64,000 nt of DNA from an uncultured Ruminococcus sp. (GCA_902766885.1 CACXFS010000010.1:1-64000), one strand, 5' to 3'. Shown: positions 34,012 through 43,708, counted from the first letter of the stretch. The notes: generated by a model from the letters alone, not told the origin. Program-made: numbers and translations.

Positions 34012-35022
34012 TTATCTGTTGTGCTTATACTGAACGCCCGCAGGCTTGCCGAGCCTTTTTCCTGCGCCGTCAACAACGCAGTCGAGCGGTCTGTCGGCAA
34101 TGTGAACGGGCATACCCGTCTGCTGCATAACGAGCATATCAATTCCTCTTAAAAGCGCACCGCCGCCTGTCAGCATAATTCCGTGGTCGATAATATCCGC
34201 CGAAAGCTCGGGCGGAGTTTTTTCAAGCGTTGTCTTAATCGCCTCAACAATCGTCATAAGCGGGTCTGCAAGTGCGTCACGCACCTCGGAAGCTGTAATT
34301 GTAATGTCCTTTGGAAGTCCGTCAACAAGGTTTCTGCCTTTTACAACAAGGCTCTTTTCGTCCTCATAGGGGTAGGCAGAGCCGATTTTGATTTTAATAT
34401 CCTCGGCAGTTCTCTCGCCGATTAAAAGGTTGTACTTCTTCTTTATATAGGTAGAAATCGACTCGTCAAACTTGTCGCCTGCAACACGCACAGAGCATGC
34501 TGTTACGATGTCGCCGAGCGAAATTACGGCTACTTCGCTTGTGCCGCCGCCGATATCTACTACCATACTGCCCGTAGGCTCGTCAACGGGCATTCCTGCT
34601 CCGATTGCCGCCGCCATAGGCTCCTCAATCAGAATTACGGGAGGCTTTGCGCCTGCCTCGTATGCGGCGTCCTCAACAGCCTTGCGTTCAACCTCGGTAA
34701 CACCCGTCGGCATACAGATTATAACCCTCGGTTTGCTGAAAATTCCGGGCTTTACAGCCTTTTTGATAAAATGCTGGAGCATTTTTGCGGTAATCTTGAA
34801 GTCGGCAATCACGCCGTCCTTGAGCGGACGGACTGCAACGATTGAGCCCGGTGTTCTGCCTATCATATCCTTTGCCTGCGAGCCGACTGCAAGCACGTTG
34901 TCACTTCTTATGTCAACCGCAACAACCGACGGCTCACGCAGAATTATTCCCTTGCCCTTAAGGCACACAAGCGTATTGGCTGTACCGAGGTCGATTCCTA
35001 TATCCTTTGAAAATGAAAACAT
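34012..35022 (-). CDS. mreB: Rod shape-determining protein MreB
   Basis: Bacterial actin homologue of 336 residues that forms membrane-associated filaments directing lateral wall growth. The phosphate loops are [11 protein letters not shown] at the N-terminus and [13 protein letters not shown]; the adenosine loop is [11 protein letters not shown]. The start is supported by GGGGAGC upstream. It is the first gene of the mreBCD-PBP2 set. Its upstream region is shared with a toxin-antitoxin-like locus whose antisense promoter points the opposite way. Confidence 0.97.
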   Translation of the reverse strand: MFSFSKDIGIDLGTANTLVCLKGKGIILREPSVVAVDIRSDNVLAVGSQAKDMIGRTPGSIVAVRPLKDGVIADFKITAKMLQHFIKKAVKPGIFSKPRVIICMPTGVTEVERKAVEDAAYEAGAKPPVILIEEPMAAAIGAGMPVDEPTGSMVVDIGGGTSEVAVISLGDIVTACSVRVAGDKFDESISTYIKKKYNLLIGERTAEDIKIKIGSAYPYEDEKSLVVKGRNLVDGLPKDITITASEVRDALADPLMTIVEAIKTTLEKTPPELSADIIDHGIMLTGGGALLRGIDMLVMQQTGMPVHIADRPLDCVVDGAGKRLGKPAGVQYKHNR

Positions 35023-35132
35023 TTTAACAGCTCCCCGTTTTTTAAATTTATTATTACTTCATTTTAATATATCACTTATGCAGTATCAAGCTGTTCCTGT
35101 CGAAAAACACTTGATTTGTTTTTATTGTTATA

Positions 35133-35161
35133 TTGACTTTTTTGACACAATAATATATAAT
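35133..35161 (+). promoter_or_regulatory. Promoter of candidate antisense RNA 2
   Basis: TTGACT (35133-35138), a 17-base spacer and TATAAT (35156-35161). It faces the promoter at 35398-35426. Confidence 0.75.
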
Positions 35162-35167
35162 AATGTT

Positions 35168-35261
35168 ACAGGGAAAACCGTCAAAGCGGTTAGCCTCTAT
35201 GAAAATTGAAAATTATAAAAAATAATCGCCTTTCATTCGACCGTCGGGCGATTATTTTTTT
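35168..35261 (+). ncRNA. Candidate antisense/antitoxin RNA 2
   Basis: A predicted RNA of about 95 nt ending at the hairpin AATAATCGCC with GGGCGATTATT (35221-35261) and a T-run. Its 5' part has GTTACAGGGAA and GCGGTTAGC, and the oppositely transcribed toxin leader carries the same two words. AACCG and CGGTT also form a small local hairpin. Overlap with the toxin message is confined to the 3' hairpin. The arrangement is par-like; pairing details are inferred. Confidence 0.55.
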
Positions 35262-35323
35262 ATGTACTTAACGACCTCTGCAATTGCTACCAATAATACT
35301 ATAAGTAAAACTGTTTCAGTCAT
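35252..35323 (-). CDS. Small hydrophobic peptide, candidate type I toxin 2
   Basis: A 23-residue peptide, MTETVLLIVLLVAIAEVV then a lysine-rich end (KYIKK): one membrane helix with a basic tail. TTGGAGGTG stands 7 bases before the ATG. The stop codon is embedded in the shared terminator hairpin. A near-consensus promoter lies about 75 bases upstream. The size, charge pattern and convergent antisense RNA fit a type I toxin. I cannot assign it to a named family. Confidence 0.6.
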   Translation of the reverse strand: MTETVLLIVLLVAIAEVVKYIKK

Positions 35324-35397
35324 AGTGCATCACCTCCAACGTCACGTTTTGCGACGTCAAAAGTGCTAACCGCCTTAACTTCCCTGTAACAATTCAA

Positions 35398-35426
35398 ATT
35401 CTATTACAGATTATACAATTTGTCAA
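35398..35426 (-). promoter_or_regulatory. Promoter of candidate toxin 2
   Basis: On the minus strand TTGACA (35421-35426), a 17-base spacer and TAGAAT (35398-35403). Confidence 0.75.
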
Positions 35427-35506
35427 CGTTTCCCAATATTGCAATTACTTTTATTTTTTGGTATTATATGATAAATAGACTTTACTACAAAATATCGAGG
35501 TATATT

Positions 35507-36235
35507 ATGGCTTGGTTTTTTACGGAACACAATATTAAAGGCGACCAGTACATTATTTCGGGCGAGGACGCAAAGCACATTTCAAAGGTTCTGCGTATGA
35601 GCAGGGGCGAGGAGCTTACTATCGTGACACCCGACAAAACCCAGTGTTTATGCGAGGTTTTCAGCATTAACAGCGACAGCGTGACCGTTGACGTAATTTC
35701 AAAAAAGCCCTGCAAAAACGAGCCCGACGTGTTCGTAACGCTCTATCAGGCTCTTCCCAAAAGCGACAAAATGGACTTTATCGTGCAGAAATGCGTTGAG
35801 CTGGGTGTAAGCAGGATTGTCCCTATGCTGTCGGCTCGGTGCGTGTCACGTCCCGACGCAAAGTCGCTTGTAAAAAAGCGTGAGCGCTGGCAAAAAATCG
35901 CACTTCAGGCGGCTATGCAGAGCAGGAGAGGAATTATCCCCGAGGTCTGCCCCTGCGTTTCGTTTCAGAATGCAGCTGAGCTTACAAAATCAAATGAACA
36001 GACGATTATTTTCTACGAAATGGGCGGCGCTCCCGTGAGGGAAATTATCAAGGACAATCCGAAAACAATCGGGATGTTCATCGGCAGTGAGGGCGGCTTT
36101 GAGCAAAGCGAGGTTGATTTGATTACAAAATCGGGCGGCACTGCGGCAACGCTCGGCAAAAGGATTTTAAGAGCCGAAACTGCGCCATTGGCGGCTTTGT
36201 CGGTGATTATGTATCAGACGGGAAATTTTGATTAA
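35507..36235 (+). CDS. rsmE: 16S rRNA (uracil1498-N3)-methyltransferase
   Basis: SPOUT-class methyltransferase of 242 residues that N3-methylates U1498 of 16S rRNA using SAM. It has the N-terminal PUA-like domain (GEDAKHISKVLRM) and the C-terminal knot with IGMFIGSEGGF, a LGKRILRAETAPLAAL knot segment and QKCVELGVSRIVP. I chose the ATG at 35507, preceded by GAGG; the longer frame runs back into the promoter region of toxin locus 2. Usually this gene follows prmA; prmA is absent here. Confidence 0.95.
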   Translation: MAWFFTEHNIKGDQYIISGEDAKHISKVLRMSRGEELTIVTPDKTQCLCEVFSINSDSVTVDVISKKPCKNEPDVFVTLYQALPKSDKMDFIVQKCVELGVSRIVPMLSARCVSRPDAKSLVKKRERWQKIALQAAMQSRRGIIPEVCPCVSFQNAAELTKSNEQTIIFYEMGGAPVREIIKDNPKTIGMFIGSEGGFEQSEVDLITKSGGTAATLGKRILRAETAPLAALSVIMYQTGNFD

Positions 36236-36263
36236 CATTTAAAATTAAATATAGGTGAATAAA

Positions 36264-36971
36264 ATGATAGGAATTATTTGTGCAATGCAGATTGAGGCTG
36301 ACGGAATAATCACCCTCTGCGAAAACGTAAAGACAAGAACTCACGCAAAAATGAAATTTACTCTCGGAACTCTCCACGGCAAGGACGTATGCGTTGTTGT
36401 GTGCGGAGTCGGCAAGGTGAACGCCGCAATGTGTGCGCTTATGCTGATTGAAAAATACAAGCCCGATATTGTGCTCAACAGCGGCGTTGCAGGCTCGCTT
36501 TCACCGATTGTCGGCATAGGCGACATCGTGGTTGCCACAAAGTCGGTTGAGCACGATATGAACGGTACTGCTCTCGGCGACAAACAGGGCGAAATCACCT
36601 TTCCCGACGGCAATATGATGTTCTTTGAGTGCGACAAGCAGGCGTCAACTCTGCTCGCCGCAATATGCAAGGAAATTCCCGACACAAAGGTTGCGCAGGG
36701 AATTATCGCAAGCGGAGATATTTTTGTTTCAGACCGCAAGCAGAGATTCAAGATTAACGACCGTTTCGGTGCGCTTGCGTGTGAAATGGAGGGTGCGGCT
36801 ATCGGTCACGTCTGCGCAAGGTGCGAGGTACCCTACGGGATTATCCGTGCAATTTCCGATGATCTGGACGAGAACAAGGGTATGGATTTTGTAAAATTCT
36901 GCGAGCTTGCAAGCAAAAAGACCGTTGCGGCAGTCAGCGGATTTGTTAAAGCGTATTCCGACAAAATGTGA
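36264..36971 (+). CDS. mtnN: 5'-methylthioadenosine/S-adenosylhomocysteine nucleosidase
   Basis: Nucleosidase of 235 residues that cleaves MTA and SAH to adenine plus the thio-ribose, recycling SAM by-products. It has the N-terminal IGIICAMQIEADGI with the catalytic Glu, the NSGVAGSL phosphate/ribose region and the C-terminal EMEGAAIGHVC and AISDDLDENKG with the catalytic Asp. I chose the ATG at 36264 with AGGTG upstream rather than the GTG inside that site. It follows rsmE by 28 bases, so they may share a transcript; both deal with SAM chemistry. Confidence 0.95.
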   Translation: MIGIICAMQIEADGIITLCENVKTRTHAKMKFTLGTLHGKDVCVVVCGVGKVNAAMCALMLIEKYKPDIVLNSGVAGSLSPIVGIGDIVVATKSVEHDMNGTALGDKQGEITFPDGNMMFFECDKQASTLLAAICKEIPDTKVAQGIIASGDIFVSDRKQRFKINDRFGALACEMEGAAIGHVCARCEVPYGIIRAISDDLDENKGMDFVKFCELASKKTVAAVSGFVKAYSDKM

Positions 36972-36980
36972 GTTTTTCTA

Positions 36981-37009
36981 TTGACAACAACGCTTTAATT
37001 AAGTAAAAT
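36981..37009 (+). promoter_or_regulatory. ilvB promoter
   Basis: TTGACA (36981-36986), a 17-base spacer and TAAAAT (37004-37009), about 50 bases before the ilvB start. No T-box or leader peptide is visible in the short leader. Confidence 0.75.
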
Positions 37010-37060
37010 TAATAGTTAGTCATTGATTTATGATACCTGATATATAAGGAGAGATATATA

Positions 37061-38728
37061 ATGCAGCTTACAGGTGCAGAAATAATTTGTGAATGTCTGC
37101 TTGAACAGGGGGTTGACACCGTTTTCGGTTATCCCGGCGGTGCGGCGCTGAATACATACGACGCCCTCTACAAGTACAGCGACAGAATCAATCATATTCT
37201 CACGGCTCACGAACAGGGAGCTTCCCACGCCGCTGACGGCTATGCACGTTCAACAGGAAAAACAGGCGTTGTTATGACAACCTCGGGTCCCGGTGCAACA
37301 AACATTGTAACAGGACTTGCAACAGCTAACATCGACAGCATTCCGCTTGTTGCAATTACGGGCAACGTAACAACCGACCAGCTCGGACGTGACAGCTTTC
37401 AGGAGGTTGACATCGTCGACATCGTAAAGCCTGTTACAAAGGCAAGCTACCTTGTTGAAAAGGTCGAAGACCTCGCCGACACAATCCGAAAAGCTTTTGC
37501 TCTTGCGCAACACGGCAGAAAAGGTCCTGTACTCGTTGACGTGCCTAAGGACGTAACTGCAAACAAAACAGAATTTACTCCCAAAGCACCCGAAAAGCCG
37601 GAGCTTTTTGAAATTAAAAATCCCGAAAGCGTAAGACGTGTTCAGGAACTTATCAGAAATTCAAAGCGTCCGATGATTTACGCAGGCGGCGGTATTCTGA
37701 GTGCAAACGCAAGTCCCGAATTCAAGGCTTTTGCAGAGCTTATTGACGCTCCGGTCTGCTGTTCGCTTATGGGACTCGGCTGTATTCCTGCAAGTCACCC
37801 GCTCTGCGTGGGCAACATAGGTATGCACGGCGGCTATGAATCGGGAATGGCTACTGCGGAATGTGACCTTATGATTGCGTGCGGCGCAAGATTCTCTGAC
37901 CGAGTTGCAGGCGACCGTGAAAAATTCGGCGAACAGGCTAAGATTGTTCAGCTTGAAATTGACGAAAAGGAAATCAACAAAAATGTTAAGGTTGACGAGT
38001 ACATTCTCGGCGACATCAAGAATATATTAATTGCACTTACCGTCGGTCTTGAACAGCAGAAGCATGAGGACTGGCTTGCAAAGATTGAGGAGTGGAAGCA
38101 CCACTTTGACGACGTAAAAGCACCCGAAAGCGAATATCCGCTTCCGCAGGATATTTTACAGGCTATCAACGAAATCAAGGCTGACGACGACATTATTGCA
38201 ACCGACGTGGGACAGCACCAGATGTGGGTTGCACAGTATAGCAGAATTGAGGCAAGAAAAACTCTGCTCACCTCGGGCGGAATGGGCACAATGGGTTACG
38301 GTATGGGTGCCGCAATCGGCGCACAGGTTTCACACCCCGACAAGAGAGTTTTCCTCATTACGGGTGACGGAAGCTTTCATATGAACTTAAACGAACTTGT
38401 AACGATGAAGTCGTATGATTTGCCCGTTGTAGTTGTTGTTATGAACAACAGCGTGCTCGGTATGGTAAGGCAGTGGCAAAAGCTGTTTTACGGCAGTCGT
38501 TTTTCACAGACAGACCCCCACAGGGCAACGGATTTTGTAAAGCTTGCAAACGCATTCGGCGTTGAGGGAATGAGAATTACAAAGCCCGAGGAGATTAAGC
38601 CTGTTTTGCAGAAGGCATTTGATTTGAAGAAACCCGTTGTGGTTGACTGCGTAATCAGTCCCGATGTGAATGTTCTCCCGATGATTCCTCCGGGAAAAAC
38701 AATTGCAGAAATTGTAACTGAAATGTAG
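37061..38728 (+). CDS. ilvB: Acetolactate synthase large (catalytic) subunit
   Basis: Thiamine-diphosphate enzyme of 555 residues that makes acetolactate from two pyruvates, the first step to valine and leucine. It has the catalytic Glu in HEQGASHAADG near residue 47, a central FAD-type domain and the C-terminal GDGSFHMNLNEL...NN cofactor motif. AAGGAGAG precedes the ATG. The small regulatory subunit gene (ilvN/ilvH) does not follow; a run of repeats does. It could be a stand-alone catabolic AlsS, but the FAD-type features favour the anabolic form. A family C repeat provides part of the stop codon. Confidence 0.93.
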   Translation: MQLTGAEIICECLLEQGVDTVFGYPGGAALNTYDALYKYSDRINHILTAHEQGASHAADGYARSTGKTGVVMTTSGPGATNIVTGLATANIDSIPLVAITGNVTTDQLGRDSFQEVDIVDIVKPVTKASYLVEKVEDLADTIRKAFALAQHGRKGPVLVDVPKDVTANKTEFTPKAPEKPELFEIKNPESVRRVQELIRNSKRPMIYAGGGILSANASPEFKAFAELIDAPVCCSLMGLGCIPASHPLCVGNIGMHGGYESGMATAECDLMIACGARFSDRVAGDREKFGEQAKIVQLEIDEKEINKNVKVDEYILGDIKNILIALTVGLEQQKHEDWLAKIEEWKHHFDDVKAPESEYPLPQDILQAINEIKADDDIIATDVGQHQMWVAQYSRIEARKTLLTSGGMGTMGYGMGAAIGAQVSHPDKRVFLITGDGSFHMNLNELVTMKSYDLPVVVVVMNNSVLGMVRQWQKLFYGSRFSQTDPHRATDFVKLANAFGVEGMRITKPEEIKPVLQKAFDLKKPVVVDCVISPDVNVLPMIPPGKTIAEIVTEM

Positions 38729-38938
38729 TCGAGTACCTCGACACGCAATCCGGCAGGGTACCCCTTCAGGCAATTCGGCAGGGTGCCCCTGCGGGCAATT
38801 CGAGCCTAAAAGTTAGTTTGTAAGAAAAAATGGCAGCCCGACTTTTATGTTGATATATCGGTTGCGTTTCTTACATTATTAGAAATCCGGAGCGAAGCGA
38901 CCATTAATTCCGAATTACGCATTCCGAATTCCGAATTT
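38728..38938. repeat. Repeat cluster downstream of ilvB (C, tandem, right arm, D)
   Basis: A family C unit starts at the last base of the ilvB stop codon. Two tandem 25-base units follow (from CAATCCGGCAGGGTACCCCT, 38744-38793), then the CGGAGCGAAGCGACCATTA arm and a family D unit. Nothing codes here. Confidence 0.7.
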
Positions 38939-38957
38939 ATTCAAATACGGTGATACT

Positions 38958-39404
38958 ATGACCAAAGGTGAAATTGCAAAACAGAATTTCGAAAACGGCT
39001 ACAACTGCGCTCAGGCGGTACTGCTTGCTTTCTGCGACGAGTTGGGTTTTGACAAAAACACCGCCGCAATGCTTGCCGCTCCGTTCGGCGGAGGTATGGG
39101 CAGGTTGCGTGAGGTTTGCGGAACTGTAAGCGGAATGTATATGGTTCTGGGACTTGCAAACGGTGACGACGAAAAAGCTCAGCTTTATAAAAACGTTCAG
39201 TCGCTTGCGGAAAAGTTCAAAACCGACAACGGCTCGATAATCTGCCGTGAACTGCTCGGACTTCGCATAGATGGCAAGGACGACCCCACTCCGCAAAAGC
39301 GCACGGCTCAGTATTACAAAAGCCGTCCGTGCTCCGAGCTTTGCCGCTATGCCGCAGATTTAATTGACGAATTTCTTTCTGAAAACAAAAAGGAAAACAT
39401 ATGA
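38958..39404 (+). CDS. C_GCAxxG_C_C family redox-type protein
   Basis: A 148-residue protein named for its cysteine pattern, here NCAQAVL, an AAPFGGGMGRLREVCG segment, ICRELLG and a late CSELCRYAA. Members occur in anaerobes and are thought to hold a redox or metal site, but the function is unestablished. No signal peptide is visible, although some relatives are secreted. It overlaps the HAD phosphatase gene by ATGA, so they form one translation unit. The start has AAATACGGTGATACT, a weak ribosome site. Confidence 0.88.
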   Translation: MTKGEIAKQNFENGYNCAQAVLLAFCDELGFDKNTAAMLAAPFGGGMGRLREVCGTVSGMYMVLGLANGDDEKAQLYKNVQSLAEKFKTDNGSIICRELLGLRIDGKDDPTPQKRTAQYYKSRPCSELCRYAADLIDEFLSENKKENI

Positions 39405-40255
39405 ATTCAAAAGATATAAAACTTATCGCCCTTGACCTTGACGGCACTGTTCTGACCGACAACAACACGCTTTCCGACAGGGTAAAGCGCTCACTTGAAA
39501 AGGCGATTCAAAGCGGAATTGAGGTTGTTGCCGCAAGCGGCAGACCGTACGGCTCAATGCCGAAAAACGTACTTGAAATCGAAGGACTTAATTACTCGAT
39601 AACCTCAAACGGTGCGGCTGTTCACGACAAAAGCGGCAGGCGTATTCATTCCACTCCGGTAAGTGAAAATGACGTAATAAGTCTGCTGAAAATCACCGAG
39701 GGACACGATTTGATTTTCGAGGCTTACGTTGACGGACTGACCTACACCGACAGCCGATACACTTCAAATCCACTGAAATACGGTTGCAGTGAGGCTTACG
39801 TTGATTACGTCAAGGCTTCGCACGGACACATTGATAATATGCGTGACTTTATCTACAATCACCGCAAAGAGCTTGACAGCATTGAAATTATCTGCACCGA
39901 TGCGAAAAAAAGAGCGTACATAAGACAGCTTATCAGCGACAACACAAGCGGATTTTACATAACCACATCGTCCGAAAATTTCATTGAATTTATGGACAGG
40001 AGCGCAACAAAGGGCAGTGGTGTGGAATGGCTTTGCAACCATCTGGACATTAATAAAGAACACACCTGCGCCTGCGGAAACGCCGACAACGACGCCGATA
40101 TGATTGAACAGGCGGGACTTGGAGCGGCTGTTGAAAATGCGTCAAAGCTTTGTCTTGACTGCGCCGACATTATCGTTCCCTCAAACAACAACGACGGCGT
40201 TGCAAGGCTGATTGAAATTATACTTAATACAAACGAACAGGGCAGCTCAAACTGA
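39401..40255 (+). CDS. Cof-type HAD-IIB phosphatase
   Basis: A HAD phosphatase of 284 residues with the nucleophile motif LDLDGTV near residues 10-16, motif II AASGRPY, a class IIB cap domain (about 85-195) and motif III/IV Lys...CGNADNDADMIEQAG. Such enzymes dephosphorylate sugar phosphates, FMN or PLP; the substrate cannot be read here. It is coupled to the C_GCAxxG_C_C gene by a 4-base overlap and ends at a hairpin that includes its own stop codon. Confidence 0.9.
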   Translation: MNSKDIKLIALDLDGTVLTDNNTLSDRVKRSLEKAIQSGIEVVAASGRPYGSMPKNVLEIEGLNYSITSNGAAVHDKSGRRIHSTPVSENDVISLLKITEGHDLIFEAYVDGLTYTDSRYTSNPLKYGCSEAYVDYVKASHGHIDNMRDFIYNHRKELDSIEIICTDAKKRAYIRQLISDNTSGFYITTSSENFIEFMDRSATKGSGVEWLCNHLDINKEHTCACGNADNDADMIEQAGLGAAVENASKLCLDCADIIVPSNNNDGVARLIEIILNTNEQGSSN

Positions 40256-40275
40256 AAAGCTGTCCTGTTGTTTTA
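40238..40275 (+). terminator. Terminator of the HAD gene
   Basis: ACAGGGCAGCT and AGCTGTCCTGT form a stem spanning the stop codon, followed by TGTTTTAT. Confidence 0.7.
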
Positions 40276-40296
40276 TACTATTATTGCAATAAAAAA

Positions 40297-40605
40297 GTCG
40301 AGTGCCTCGACACGCAAATCTCCGAATTTATAATAGTGCGTGTTGTATAGAAAGGTTTGTTTGCTGAATTAATGTTGATATATTGGTAACGTATAGCCTT
40401 TCAGTGTAGGGAACAGTCTTGACTGTTCCGTGGGTTTACAGCTAACCTATAGGTAATCGGAACGGTCAAGACCGTTCCCTACACTAGTAAAATATACAAA
40501 AATCCAAACCTGCGGCAACGCCGCATATAAATTAATTCGGGCATTAAACTTTTGATTTATTCCAACCTATCCACTCGACCTCAATTCCGAATTCCGCATT
40601 TAAAT
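40297..40605. repeat. MITE-like mosaic element, B centre, inverted copy
   Basis: A family C unit at 40297-40317, an arm GTGCGTGTTGTATAGAAAGG, a family B inverted pair at 40405-40484, the palindrome GCGGCAACGCCGC, CCACTCGACC and a D fragment. Read on the minus strand it follows the same order as 9925-10257 (GTCGAGTGGATAGGTT, GCGGCGTTGCCGC, B unit, right arm). Confidence 0.75.
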
Positions 40606-40671
40606 AAATTATGGTTTATCGTCACAAATAATGACTGAAAATAAAACTTACCTGAATGGATAGTCAAAAAA

Positions 40672-40764
40672 TAAAAATAGCCGCCCAACCCTGGAAAAGT
40701 TAGCGGCTAAATTCTTTCAGTTTTACCTTTTAGGGGCTAACCGCTTATACGGTCTGCCTTATCT
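40672..40764 (-). ncRNA. Orphan antitoxin-like small RNA
   Basis: A promoter TTGACA (40793-40798) with a 16-base spacer and TATAAT (40771-40776) drives about 92 nt that begin AACAGATAAGGCAGACCG and end at a TAGCCGC...GCGGCTA hairpin with a T-run. The promoter and first 35 bases match the antisense RNA of locus 3 (41906-41980), but the 3' half differs. No toxin-like ORF or facing promoter is present. Confidence 0.6.
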
Positions 40765-40770
40765 GTTTTT

Positions 40771-40798
40771 ATTATATCAAATTTTCAAAAATTGTCAA
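40771..40798 (-). promoter_or_regulatory. Promoter of the orphan small RNA
   Basis: TTGACA, 16 bases, TATAAT on the minus strand, sharing its sequence from -10 onward with the promoter at 41987-42014. Confidence 0.7.
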
Positions 40799-40806
40799 AT
40801 CAGCGG

Positions 40807-41595
40807 TTACTCAACTTCGCTAACGGAAATTTTTTCGTACTCGTAACCGTTTAATTTGAGCGTATCGCCCTCAAGCGAATACTCGTACTCGTCTGTCATT
40901 TCATCTCCCATTGAATAGGTTGCTTTAATCTTCGAATTTTCTGCCGTATAAGCGGCGTAGTTGAACATGGTGTTGTACTGGTTGTGATACATTATTCCGC
41001 TTCCGTCAAAGTAAAAAGTTTCCTCGTCCTCCGACTTCCACGCACCAAGCAAATCTTCGTCAATTTTTACGTTTTCAACGCTCGGAACGCAGTCAAATCC
41101 ATCGAGCCTCTGCATAGAAGTTGTTGAGCCGTCCTCGTTTTTGGTGAGCGTAATTGTATTCTTATCGTCCGAGAGCTTGTAGGTGTACTCGCCGTTTAGT
41201 CCGAAAATCATCTGAGTTGTAAAGGTGTTTTTGCCGTTCTTCTGCTCTACCTCGTATTTACCGAAGTATCCTGCATTATCAATGACCATAGCCGCTCTGC
41301 CCTCGCCGTTAAAGCTGAATACAAAACTACCGTACTGAGAGCCCTCGCCCTCGGTGATTTTCCACGCACCCGTAAAATCATCACCTTTTTCGGCGTATTT
41401 CGGGAACGGAAGATTTGTGTTTTCTGCATTACCGTTTGACGAGGTGCTCGGCTGAGTAGTTTCCTGCACTGTAGTTACAGGGGCAGTTGTCTGATGTTCG
41501 GACGATGACGAGCCGTTGTCGCCGCAGCCCGAAAAAGCCGCCGCTGTTACGGCTACAAGTATAAGCGAAATGATTTTTGCGTATATTTTTTTCAT
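40807..41595 (-). CDS. Lipoprotein with lipocalin-like repeats, unknown function
   Basis: A 262-residue surface lipoprotein: signal peptide KKIYAKIISLILVAVTAAA with lipobox FSGC (Cys near residue 24), a Ser/Thr/Gln-rich linker (about 28-55), then two similar beta-rich units. The first contains DDFTGAWKITEGEG and the second EDLLGAWKSEDEE, each followed by a FxFxGxG-type strand, like small lipocalin-type domains of Clostridia lipoproteins. I know no specific role. The ATG at 41595 has GGGAGAT upstream; a longer frame lacks one. Confidence 0.82.
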   Translation of the reverse strand: MKKIYAKIISLILVAVTAAAFSGCGDNGSSSSEHQTTAPVTTVQETTQPSTSSNGNAENTNLPFPKYAEKGDDFTGAWKITEGEGSQYGSFVFSFNGEGRAAMVIDNAGYFGKYEVEQKNGKNTFTTQMIFGLNGEYTYKLSDDKNTITLTKNEDGSTTSMQRLDGFDCVPSVENVKIDEDLLGAWKSEDEETFYFDGSGIMYHNQYNTMFNYAAYTAENSKIKATYSMGDEMTDEYEYSLEGDTLKLNGYEYEKISVSEVE

Positions 41596-41741
41596 TATAA
41601 TTATCTCCCATATAAAAAGTATAACTAAACATAATGCGTAATAAACGCATGTGTGTTTCACAGCAACTTTCTATCTTAAAAAAGTGTTCTGCAACAACAA
41701 TTTTATATTTTATACTCTGCGTTGTCAATATACAAAAATAA

Positions 41742-41770
41742 TTGATTTTCCTGTTGAATTATGATATGAT
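41742..41770 (+). promoter_or_regulatory. Promoter of candidate toxin 3
   Basis: TTGATT (41742-41747), a 17-base spacer and TATGAT (41765-41770). Confidence 0.7.
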
Positions 41771-41835
41771 TTTTGAAAATAAGGCAACCTATACGGTAGG
41801 CGGTTAAGTCTTGTCCCTGCAAGGGGGTGTTGCTG

Positions 41836-41901
41836 ATGGAATACATAATAATAGCTTTTGCAATTATTCTTTATACTGTCATTGCAATAAAAAAGAAATA
41901 A
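41836..41901 (+). CDS. Small hydrophobic peptide, candidate type I toxin 3
   Basis: A 21-residue peptide, MEYIIIAFAIILYTVIAIKKK: a single membrane helix with a tri-lysine tail. AAGGGGGTG lies 8 bases upstream. The leader carries GGCAACCTATACGGTAGGCG, of which TATACGGT is the exact complement of ACCGTATA in the facing antisense RNA. The stop codon abuts the shared hairpin. The layout equals that of loci 1 and 2. No named family is claimed. Confidence 0.65.
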   Translation: MEYIIIAFAIILYTVIAIKKK

Positions 41902-41935
41902 ACCGCCACTCTCCACAGTAGACGGTTTATTTTTT
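41900..41935. terminator. Shared hairpin of toxin-antitoxin-like locus 3
   Basis: AAACCG and CGGTTT with a 17-base loop, T-rich on the plus side and followed by TTCTTTTTTT on the minus side. Confidence 0.65.
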
Positions 41936-41980
41936 AATCTTTCGCTTTGGGGCTAACCGCTTATACGGTCTGCCTTATCT
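41906..41980 (-). ncRNA. Candidate antisense antitoxin RNA 3
   Basis: Starts about 7 bases after the -10 at 41987-41992 and ends at the AAACCG...CGGTTT hairpin. ACCGTATA can pair with TATACGGT of the toxin leader, and CCCC with the toxin's GGGGG ribosome-site region. Its first 35 bases recur in the orphan RNA at 40672-40764. Confidence 0.6.
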
Positions 41981-41986
41981 GTTTTT

Positions 41987-42014
41987 ATTATATCAGATTT
42001 ACTACAATTGTCAA
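41987..42014 (-). promoter_or_regulatory. Promoter of antisense RNA 3
   Basis: TTGACA (42009-42014), a 16-base spacer and TATAAT (41987-41992) on the minus strand. Confidence 0.75.
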
Positions 42015-42088
42015 GAGGTAGGGACAATTCCAAAAATCATAAGTAATACAACCAAATAAAATAATTGAGTAAAATTTATATTTTGTTA

Positions 42089-42117
42089 TTGATAAACCGA
42101 AAGTGATTTGTTATAAT
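42089..42117 (+). promoter_or_regulatory. guaB promoter
   Basis: TTGATA (42089-42094), a 17-base spacer and TATAAT (42112-42117), with a leader of about 43 nt. Confidence 0.8.
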
Positions 42118-42141
42118 AAAAGTTAATAACTAATTCTTTAA

Positions 42142-43647
<1,506 letters not shown>

Positions 43648-43654
43648 TAATCAA

Positions 43655-43708
43655 TTCGGAGCGGAGCGACCAATAATTCCGAATTACGCATTACGCATTA
43701 CGAATTAA
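43655..43708. repeat. Right-arm fragment plus family D repeat
   Basis: CGGAGCGGAGCGACCAATAA then ATTCCGAATTACGCATTACG between guaB and the sugar kinase gene. Confidence 0.65.

Noticed and set aside
40631..40663. A ten-codon ORF starting MTENKTYLNG as a toxin for the orphan RNA
   Set aside because: It is not hydrophobic, has no ribosome site and has no facing promoter.
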